Of a stretch of 64,000 nucleotides of DNA, positions 42,628 to 49,275 are shown piece by piece. The stretch's first letter is position 1. Every line of letters begins with the position of its first letter. The translations under genes and the position numbers were made by a program. The DNA is taken from assembly GCF_006442545.2 (NCBI RefSeq), contig NZ_CP083952.1:3449501-3513500 (forward strand). Reading direction: 5' to 3'. The stretch comes from Mesorhizobium sp. B2-1-8. GTDB lineage: Bacteria; Pseudomonadota; Alphaproteobacteria; Rhizobiales; Rhizobiaceae. Below the pieces are notes generated by a model. The model searched no databases. It saw only the letters and a list, made by a program, of their open reading frames with translations, and had not been told where the DNA came from.

Positions 42628-43323
42628 ATGACCAACCGTGTTATTCTGGTGCGACACAGCGACGAACCCGCGGACGATCGTGTATTCGCCTATCTCCGGC
42701 AAAGCGGCTACGACCCGGTCTTGCGTCGGGCCTACGCTGGAGAGGCGCTTGATGTCGATGGAGCTGTCGCGGGTGGCGTGGTCTACGGCGGAATGTACAA
42801 CGTCTATGATACGGCGCTGCATCCATTTTTTCTGGACGAGTACCGTTTTATCGACTTCTGCATGACGTCCGATATTCCGCTGCTCGGCATCTGCCAGGGC
42901 GCGCAGCAGATCGCTTGGCGTCGTGGTGCGCATGTCGGCCCGCCGGCGAGCAATGTGCATGAATTTGGCAATTATCCACGTTATCCGACCGCTGGAGCGG
43001 AAGATTTCCTGCCCGAGCCGATCCATGTGATGCAGTCACACTGGCACGGCTTCGAATTACCTGATGGCGCACAGCACCTTGCCTCGAGCGCCCTGTTTCC
43101 CAACCAGGCCTTCCGCATCGGCAACAAGGTCTACGGCCTGCAATTCCACGCGGAAGCCACGCCAGTCGGTTTCAGGCGCGTGCAGAACCGTCCTGGTGCG
43201 AATTATGGCAAGCCGGGCGCACAGACGCGCGCGGAGCAGGATCGTCTCATGAGCCTGCACGATGCCGCCCAAGCTGCCTGGTTTGACGGGTTCCTGCGCA
43301 AGCTTTTTCCGCCTTTGATCTAG
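42628..43323 (+). CDS. Class I glutamine amidotransferase-like protein
   Basis: A 231-residue protein with nucleophile elbow GICQGAQQIAW (Cys near residue 89) and the His/Glu dyad in YGLQFHAEAT, the class I GATase pattern. It lacks any fused synthetase and resembles stand-alone GMP synthase-like amidotransferases or gamma-glutamyl hydrolases. The acceptor partner is unknown. The start is the Met before RVILVRHSDE; an upstream in-frame Met would overlap the terminator and is rejected. Confidence 0.82.
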   Translation: MTNRVILVRHSDEPADDRVFAYLRQSGYDPVLRRAYAGEALDVDGAVAGGVVYGGMYNVYDTALHPFFLDEYRFIDFCMTSDIPLLGICQGAQQIAWRRGAHVGPPASNVHEFGNYPRYPTAGAEDFLPEPIHVMQSHWHGFELPDGAQHLASSALFPNQAFRIGNKVYGLQFHAEATPVGFRRVQNRPGANYGKPGAQTRAEQDRLMSLHDAAQAAWFDGFLRKLFPPLI

Positions 43324-43453
43324 CTGCTCGACGAAGGTATTGCCGCGAGTTTGGAGCTGTCTGCTGGATCGTTAAATTGCGCTGCATTTCCGGTACCGGA
43401 TCGCAATTTCCTCTCGCTACACCGGACATGTCTAAGGCTTGAGGGAGCCGGAA

Positions 43454-43723
43454 TTGCAGATCAGAACCATCGCCAACTCTACTCCGCCGACACGGGATGC
43501 TGCGGCGGTTTCATCAGCCCCGTCAGCCGAATCCAGACGCATCAGCGATGACGTCGCGCAGGCGCGTCACACCGCCATGTCGGCGCTGACCAACGACCGC
43601 TTCCGCGCCATGCTGGAGCAGATTACCGATCCCGGCGCATCGGGTGCGCTGGCTACAATGCGCGGCGACAATGCGGTCGATCTCAAGTCGGCGCAGTCGA
43701 GCTACGCCGACAACAGCGAATAA
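43454..43723 (+). CDS. Small hypothetical protein with TTG start
   Basis: About 89 residues from a TTG with an AGGGAG site at suitable distance; a second TTG 15 bases upstream is the alternative. The product is rich in Ser, Ala, Thr and charged residues (TIANSTPPTRDAAAV near the N-terminus, RFRAMLEQITDPGASGAL in the middle), with no signal peptide or known motif. It ends 17 bases before the convergent homocysteine methyltransferase stop. Codon use is compatible with a gene, but this is a weak call. Confidence 0.42.
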   Translation: MQIRTIANSTPPTRDAAAVSSAPSAESRRISDDVAQARHTAMSALTNDRFRAMLEQITDPGASGALATMRGDNAVDLKSAQSSYADNSE

Positions 43724-43740
43724 CCGCTAAAGGAATCGCG

Positions 43741-44763
43741 TCAGGCGCGGGTGCGCCGCCGCTCGCGGCGGGCTTCGCTGGTCTCGGCCGTGTTTGCGGT
43801 TGCCACCTTGTTGCGCATCGGGCCGATGCGCTCGACGATTTTTTCGACCGTCGGACGATCCGCTTTGGTGTGGGCGTCGAGCGCCTTGCGCATCGCGGCA
43901 AGATGCTGGAACGAGGTGCCGCAGCAGCCGCCGATGATTTTGGCCCCGCCATCCACGGCGAGCCGGACATAGTCGGCCATCAGTTCCGGCGTGCCGGAAT
44001 AGTGGATCTCGGTGCCACGGAATTCGGGGATGCCGCAATTGCCCTTGACGATGACAGTCGCCTCCGGCTTCGCCTCGGTCATGTCGAGCAGCGAGGCCAG
44101 TATGTCTGAGGCACCGACGCCGCAATTGGCGCCGACGCCGAGCGGCGCTTGCGACAGGCCGTCGGCGACGCCGTGGATGTCTTTCGGCAGCAGTCCCATC
44201 ATGGTACGGCCGGCGGTGTCGAAGGAGCCGGTATAGGTGTAGGGCAGGCCGACGCGGATGGCGGCTTCGGCGGCGGCGCGGATCTCGTCGGGCGCCGACA
44301 TCGTCTCGATCCAGGCGACTTCGGCGCCGCCTTCCTTGAGACCCTCGATCTGCTCGGCGAAGGCGTCGACGGCCTCGTCATAGGTCATGGCGCCGAGTGG
44401 CACCAGCAATTCGCCGGTCGGGCCGACGGAGCCGGCGACGATCACCTTGCGGCCGGCCTTGTCGGCTACAGCGCGGGCAATCTCGGCGGCGCGCTTGTTC
44501 AGCGCATGGACGCGATCCTGCGCGTGGTGCAGCTTCAGCCGGTGGCGGGTGCCGCCGAAGGAGTTGGTCAAGATGATGTCGGCGCCGGCATCGACGAAAT
44601 TCTGGTGCAGCCGGGTGATGGTGTCGGGCGCGGTTTCGTTCAGCAGTTCCGGCGCCTCACCGGCCTCCAGACCCATGGCGAACAGATTGGTGCCCGTGGC
44701 GCCATCGGCCAGCAGCACGCCCTTTTCAGCCAGCAGGGCATCGATCGGGTTGCTCATCGTCAT
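43741..44763 (-). CDS. bmt: Homocysteine S-methyltransferase family protein (betaine-homocysteine type)
   Basis: About 340 residues. The core has LLADGATGTNLFAMGL at the N-terminus, ILTNSFGGTRHRL, AGSVGPTGELL, VGANCGVGASDIL and the zinc site Cys in NCG plus GGCCGT near residue 280. Members use S-methylmethionine, betaine or another methyl donor to make methionine from homocysteine. In this methylated-amine region a betaine-type donor is likely. The operator GATATAAAGA/TCTTTATGTC lies 35 bases upstream, nearly identical to the one at the methyl-THF/corrinoid methyltransferase gene. The alternative start is six bases downstream. The C-terminus is Arg-rich. Confidence 0.85.
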   Translation of the reverse strand: MTMSNPIDALLAEKGVLLADGATGTNLFAMGLEAGEAPELLNETAPDTITRLHQNFVDAGADIILTNSFGGTRHRLKLHHAQDRVHALNKRAAEIARAVADKAGRKVIVAGSVGPTGELLVPLGAMTYDEAVDAFAEQIEGLKEGGAEVAWIETMSAPDEIRAAAEAAIRVGLPYTYTGSFDTAGRTMMGLLPKDIHGVADGLSQAPLGVGANCGVGASDILASLLDMTEAKPEATVIVKGNCGIPEFRGTEIHYSGTPELMADYVRLAVDGGAKIIGGCCGTSFQHLAAMRKALDAHTKADRPTVEKIVERIGPMRNKVATANTAETSEARRERRRTRA

Positions 44764-44797
44764 CGGATTGGCTTTCGTGTCCTGGAATTCGGATAAG

Positions 44798-44819
44798 GAT
44801 ATAAAGAAGTCTTTATGTC
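44798..44819. promoter_or_regulatory. Palindrome GATATAAAGA / TCTTTATGTC
   Basis: Second copy of the ten-base-arm palindrome with a two-base spacer (AG) and a single mismatch in the right arm. It sits in the promoter region of the homocysteine S-methyltransferase gene and marks a regulon shared with the corrinoid methyltransferase gene 16 kb away. Confidence 0.7.
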
Positions 44820-44893
44820 TAGTCAATGAAATTGCAACGTGAAACGGCAGGCATGGAGGCGGTTAACGACCCGCGGTCATTCCTGGCGCGCTC

Positions 44894-45751
44894 TCAGACA
44901 GAACCTGATGCGAATGACATGCCGGCTAGATTGCGTGCGAAGGCGGCCGCCTCATGCGGATTGATGTCGGCGGCGCGGATCAGATTGTCGAAATGCTTGG
45001 TCAGTGCCTGGACCGGCTGGGTGGCGTTCAGCACCACATACATGTCGCCGACATAGATGGCGGCGCGGTAGGGGCCGAAGATGGTAAGCGGGATGGAATA
45101 GCGCATGCGGCCGTCATAGAGGAACAGGCGGAAGGTCGGGTAGAGGTCGTCGAGCAGCGTCGCCATATGGGCAAGTTGCTGCTGGCGGTCGGCCGCCGGG
45201 AAACGGTCCCACACACCGAGGCCGCGCGCGAAAATCTCCAGCGTGTGACGCGGCATGCAGACTTCCATGTCGGTTTCCGGCCGCCGGTTGTATTCGATGC
45301 GGTATTGCGTTTCGCTGGCCTGCGCCAGGCGGCTCCTGTTGGTGATGTTGGCCTCGTAGTCGACGAGCGCGTGGGTGCGCAGGAGATCGGGAATGCCGGC
45401 CGGCACATAACGGATCTTGGTGCCGGCCGCTTCGGCGAACCATTTGGCCAGCAGCGTGCGGTCGAAGCCGTCGGGCGCTTCCTCGATTTCGAGGCTCTCG
45501 CGGATTTCGCCGGTCACGCCTTCGTCCTGGCTGAGACCGAGCAGCCAGTCCAACGACACCTTGAATTCGGCGGCGATGTTGAGCAGCGTTTCGGCGCGCG
45601 GCAGGCGCGTCGAGGCGCCCGACATCAGTTGCGACAGCGCCGACCGATCGATGCCGACTGCTGACGCGAAAGCCGACTGGTTGAGATCGGATCTTGTCAG
45701 GAGGAGCTTCAGACGCTCTCGGAAGATCGTCGACAGATCGCGCTTGTCCAT
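44894..45751 (-). CDS. XRE-family transcriptional regulator
   Basis: A 285-residue protein. The N-terminal Cro/C1 helix-turn-helix is at residues 10-66 (SDLNQSAFASAVGIDRSALSQLMSGAS), followed by a long domain of about 200 residues without a clear family name (RTLLAKWFAEAAG, MEVCMPRHTLEIFARGLG, FGPYRAAIYVGDMYVVLNA), probably an effector-binding part. It is divergent from a fatty acid desaturase gene; two TGTACA-centred sites lie between them. It likely controls itself and the desaturase gene. The start is the Met before DKRDL; an earlier Met lies 48 bases upstream. Confidence 0.82.
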   Translation of the reverse strand: MDKRDLSTIFRERLKLLLTRSDLNQSAFASAVGIDRSALSQLMSGASTRLPRAETLLNIAAEFKVSLDWLLGLSQDEGVTGEIRESLEIEEAPDGFDRTLLAKWFAEAAGTKIRYVPAGIPDLLRTHALVDYEANITNRSRLAQASETQYRIEYNRRPETDMEVCMPRHTLEIFARGLGVWDRFPAADRQQQLAHMATLLDDLYPTFRLFLYDGRMRYSIPLTIFGPYRAAIYVGDMYVVLNATQPVQALTKHFDNLIRAADINPHEAAAFARNLAGMSFASGSV

Positions 45752-45842
45752 GCCTTTGCTCCCCGTTTTCTGGAGGAAAAATTTGCGCCGGAGCCACACG
45801 AATAGCCGCTCGAGGCGTAAATGAATCCCTAAGTCTGTTCAC

Positions 45843-45893
45843 AATGTACAACATATGAAGCCAAAAATGCGCAGACGCAACATTTTGTACACT
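45843..45893. promoter_or_regulatory. Two TGTACA-centred sites between XRE gene and desaturase gene
   Basis: AATGTACAACAT at 45843-45854 and CATTTTGTACACT near 45881-45893 share the palindromic core TGTACA and lie about 38 bases apart in an AT-rich stretch. They are good candidates for operators of the divergent XRE regulator. Confidence 0.5.
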
Positions 45894-45982
45894 TTGTCGC
45901 GTTGAGTGGAATCACGCCTCCTGACACAATGCTGTCAGGAACCAGTTGGGGTTCCGGCGACTGAGGGGCAGTGGTCGATAGC

Positions 45983-46993
45983 ATGACTGGCAAGAGCATT
46001 CGGCGAAGCAGCAAACCGGCCATCGAGTGGCCGACCGTGGTTCTCGCTTTCTTCTGCTACGGCACATGGTTCGCCGCCGGCTTCTTCCTCTGGCCATCCT
46101 ATCCCATAACAGCACTGATCGTGATGGCCATTACGCTGGCTCTGCAGTCCTCAATCATGCATGAGGTGCTGCATGGTCACCCGACCCGCAACGCCTTCGT
46201 CAATGAGGCCTTCGTCTTCCTGCCGATCGGTCTTGCGTGGCCGTTCCGCCGCTTCAAGACCATTCACCTGCGCCATCATGCCGACGAGCGGCTCACCGAT
46301 CCGCTGGACGATCCCGAGAGCTACTACAAGGCTCTGTGGCATCACGATGAATTGCCGCCGTTGATGAAATTCGTGCTGAAGGTCAACAACACAATGGCCG
46401 GTCGCCTCGCGCTTGGCCCGTGGCTGTCCTGCATCGGCTTCTTCATCGATGACGCCAAGCAGGTGATCGCCGGAGACAAGGCGATCCGCAAGGCTTGGCT
46501 GCTGCATGCGATCGGGCTTGCCGTGGTGCTGCCGGTCGTGCAGTTCGGGTTCGGCATGCCGATTTGGCTCTATGTGCTGGTGCCGGTGTGGCTCGGCCAG
46601 TCGCTGATCTCGATCCGCACCTATGCCGAGCATCAGTGGTCGGAACATCCGGAAGGCCGCACGGTGATAGTCGAGCGGTCGCCGCTATCGTTCCTGTTCC
46701 TTAACAACAATCTGCACTTTGTCCATCACAAGAGCCCGACCATCGCCTGGTACCTGCTGCCGAAGCTGTTTCGTGACCGGCGCGAGGAATGGCTGCGGAT
46801 GAACAATGGCTATGCCTATCCGAATTATTTCGCGCTGGTCAAAGCCTATGCCTTCAAGGCCAAGGAGCCGATCGTGCATCCGGTGCTGCGCCGCGCACCG
46901 GAGCCGGGCAGGGCGTTCAAGCCGCGCGTCAGGGCACGCAGCATCAATGGACTTGGCACGGTGCCGGTCCCGGCCGAGCCGCCCAAGGAATAA
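45983..46993 (+). CDS. Membrane fatty acid desaturase family protein
   Basis: About 336 residues with four or more membrane helices and three His boxes: HEVLHGH (near residue 59), HLRHHAD (near 94) and HFVHHKSP (near 250), the di-iron ligands of this family. It introduces double bonds or hydroxyls into acyl chains or similar hydrophobic substrates such as carotenoids. It is probably controlled by the divergent XRE protein. A GTG 12 bases upstream is an alternative start. The tail is basic and Pro-rich. Confidence 0.85.
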   Translation: MTGKSIRRSSKPAIEWPTVVLAFFCYGTWFAAGFFLWPSYPITALIVMAITLALQSSIMHEVLHGHPTRNAFVNEAFVFLPIGLAWPFRRFKTIHLRHHADERLTDPLDDPESYYKALWHHDELPPLMKFVLKVNNTMAGRLALGPWLSCIGFFIDDAKQVIAGDKAIRKAWLLHAIGLAVVLPVVQFGFGMPIWLYVLVPVWLGQSLISIRTYAEHQWSEHPEGRTVIVERSPLSFLFLNNNLHFVHHKSPTIAWYLLPKLFRDRREEWLRMNNGYAYPNYFALVKAYAFKAKEPIVHPVLRRAPEPGRAFKPRVRARSINGLGTVPVPAEPPKE

Positions 46994-47010
46994 CATCCGC
47001 TGACAGCATG

Positions 47011-47036
47011 ATATCGTGTCGGCATATCGTGTCGGC
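47011..47036. repeat. Exact 13-base tandem duplication
   Basis: ATATCGTGTCGGC occurs twice without spacer in the short region between the desaturase gene and the PhnD-like gene. It probably reflects replication slippage. Confidence 0.6.
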
Positions 47037-47097
47037 CAATTCTGATCGGACGCCGTTTTTGCGATCTTTTTTCCGGGCATGGTGGTTTGATATCGGC

Positions 47098-47946
47098 ATG
47101 AGTGAATTGATTGCGGCGTTGCCGATGTATGACTGGCCCGAAGCGCGCGATGAGGTCGACGCGCAATGGGCGTGGTTGCGCGATGCCTTCCGGCGGAAGG
47201 GTATCGATGCGCCGCAATCCATCGTGCGCCGCAATGGCGACCTGCCGCCGGTGCCGGGCGGCATTCGCGACGGCGAGGGTAAACTCATCGCTCCGGATCC
47301 GGCGACGCTGCCGCCGGACGAACTCGATTTCCACAAGCTCTGGCTGCATCCGGCGCTGCTGTTCGCGCAGACCTGCTGGGGGCCGATGGAACTTGGTCTA
47401 TCCCGGCATGTGCAGGTTGTCGGCCAGCCAAGCTACGACGCCTATGAAGGCGGGCAGGGCGAACTCTATTCGAGCGCGCTGGTCATGCGCGCAGGCGAGG
47501 GACCGGAGGTCCGGTCGCCCGCCGACGGCAAGGCCTTGCTGCCGCTCGATCTCATCCGAGGCCGGCGCTTCACCTTCAACAGCCTCGATTCCATGTCGGG
47601 CATCATCGCGCTGACGCGCGACCTGGAAGCGGCCGGCGAAAGCCTCGACATATTTTCATCGAGCGGCGAAAGCTTTTCACCGAGCGGCGAAAGCGGCGGC
47701 CATCGCCACTCGATCGTGGCGGTCGCCGAAGGCAGGGCGGATGTCGCAGCGGTCGACTGCGAAAGCTGGGCGCTGGCGCAGCGTTTCGAATCGGCGGCGC
47801 GCAAGGTCGTGATCGTCGGCTGGACGGCACGGCGCAAAGGCCTGCCTTACATCACTGCCGGGACGACGCCGGAAAAGACAGTGCGCGCGATGCGCGAAGC
47901 CCTTGCCGGTCTAGCCGAGCAGCCTCGCATCCAACGGGTAGGTTGA
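47098..47946 (+). CDS. PhnD/SsuA-type substrate-binding-like protein without signal peptide
   Basis: A 282-residue protein that starts MSELIAALPMYDWPEARDEV, with no export signal. The fold resembles PhnD/transferrin-like binding proteins: FAQTCWGPMELGL, VVGQPSYDAYEGGQGELYSSALVMR, LRGRRFTFNSLDSMSGI-type segments and VDCESWAL. A short internal Ser/Gly repeat (SSSGESFSPSGES) lies near 183-195. Cytosolic members of this family exist and could sense a small ligand. The gene overlaps the convergent M24 gene by 36 bases. No ABC partners are adjacent. Confidence 0.72.
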   Translation: MSELIAALPMYDWPEARDEVDAQWAWLRDAFRRKGIDAPQSIVRRNGDLPPVPGGIRDGEGKLIAPDPATLPPDELDFHKLWLHPALLFAQTCWGPMELGLSRHVQVVGQPSYDAYEGGQGELYSSALVMRAGEGPEVRSPADGKALLPLDLIRGRRFTFNSLDSMSGIIALTRDLEAAGESLDIFSSSGESFSPSGESGGHRHSIVAVAEGRADVAAVDCESWALAQRFESAARKVVIVGWTARRKGLPYITAGTTPEKTVRAMREALAGLAEQPRIQRVG

Positions 47947-49266
47947 AAGTTCTTCGTTGCCGGTCTCGGTGATCAGGATCTGCTCCTCGATCTTGACGCC
48001 TTCGCGCCCACCGAGCCGGCCGATATAGCTTTCCACGCACAGCACCATGCCCGGCTCAAGCACGCCGTCCGGCGTGTCTGGCGTCCAGTCGCTGGCATGC
48101 GGCAAGGTCGGGTATTCGTCGGCCAGTCCAACGCCGTGGTAGAGTACGCCGTAGCGGGTCGGGAAGCAGTCGCCTGGCGGCACCGCTGAGCGCTCGACGA
48201 GGTCGCGGAACGAGACGCCGGGCTGCATCAATGCCGTATTGTGTTCGATCTGATCGGCTGCGATGCGGAACAGATCGCGCTGTTCGTTGGTTGGCCTGGT
48301 ATCGCCGCACAGCCAGGTGCGCGAGAGATCCGCGCAGAAGCCGTAGGGGCCGATCAGGTCGGTGTCGAAGGCGACAAGATCGCCGGCCTCGATGATCCGC
48401 GACGAGCATTCCTGGAACCACGGATTGGTGCGCGGTCCCGACGTCAGCAGCCGCGTCTCGATCCATTCGCCGCCGCGCGCGATGTTGCCGCGATGCAGCT
48501 CGGCCCACAATTCGTTTTCGGAGATACCGGGCCTGAGCGCCTGTTCCATATCGCCCATCGCAGCCTCGCAAGCGACGATTGCGCGGCGCATGGCGAGGAT
48601 TTCGTCCGGCGATTTGATCAAGCGGGCGTTCTCCATCACCGCTTCGCCATTGCCGATCGAAACACCAAGGCGCGCCAGTTCCTCGACGCCTTCCGGATTG
48701 ATGTGGTCGACGGCGATGCGGTTGTTGCCGCCGCCGTGCTCCCTTACCAGATCGGCGATGCCGGTGGCCCAGCGGCGGACTTTCTGCTCGGTCAGCTCGC
48801 CGCCATAGAGATACATCCACGACACTGCCGGCCGCACTTCGTCGACGACACCGGAATGATCGGACAGGTGTTCGCAGGAGAAATAGTCGAACAGCACCAC
48901 CGGACCCTCGGTGGCGACGAAGCAATGCCGCGTCGGGTTGTGCGTGACCCAGAGCTGCATGTTGGTGCTGTCGGTCGCATAACGGATGTTGACGGGGTCA
49001 TAGAGCAGGGCGCCGGCATAGCCGCGGCGCTTCAGCTCGGCGCGGATGCGCTCGAGCCGGTATTTTCGCATCGCCGGCAGGTCGGGCGCGGCGATACCCG
49101 CCGCGGCCCATTCAGCTTCGGCTACAACGCCATAGCCCAGCACATGCTGGTTGAGTGACGCCGCCTTCTCGCGGGAGGCGTCGCGCAACACCTCGATCGA
49201 GCCTGGCTCGAACGGCGTGATCTTGCGATGGCGGCCGAAGCTTCCCTTTGGCGCCTCGCTGTCCAT
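47911..49266 (-). CDS. M24 family metalloenzyme resembling DMSP lyase DddP
   Basis: A 451-residue creatinase/prolidase-fold protein. The metal ligands are Asp301, Asp303 and Asp313 in FDTDLIGPYGFCADLSRTW, His377 in LYHGVG, Glu412 in CVESY and Glu427 in KIEEQ. Their spacing equals that of DddP as I remember it (295, 297, 307, 371, 406, 421). DddP cleaves dimethylsulfoniopropionate to DMS and acrylate; other M24 proteins cleave peptides or creatine. The gene follows a dimethylglycine dehydrogenase-like gene by nine bases, in one direction with mttB2, so it may act on an onium compound. The true substrate is open. Confidence 0.78.
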   Translation of the reverse strand: MDSEAPKGSFGRHRKITPFEPGSIEVLRDASREKAASLNQHVLGYGVVAEAEWAAAGIAAPDLPAMRKYRLERIRAELKRRGYAGALLYDPVNIRYATDSTNMQLWVTHNPTRHCFVATEGPVVLFDYFSCEHLSDHSGVVDEVRPAVSWMYLYGGELTEQKVRRWATGIADLVREHGGGNNRIAVDHINPEGVEELARLGVSIGNGEAVMENARLIKSPDEILAMRRAIVACEAAMGDMEQALRPGISENELWAELHRGNIARGGEWIETRLLTSGPRTNPWFQECSSRIIEAGDLVAFDTDLIGPYGFCADLSRTWLCGDTRPTNEQRDLFRIAADQIEHNTALMQPGVSFRDLVERSAVPPGDCFPTRYGVLYHGVGLADEYPTLPHASDWTPDTPDGVLEPGMVLCVESYIGRLGGREGVKIEEQILITETGNEELSTYPLDARLLG

Positions 49267-49275
49267 GGCCGGACC

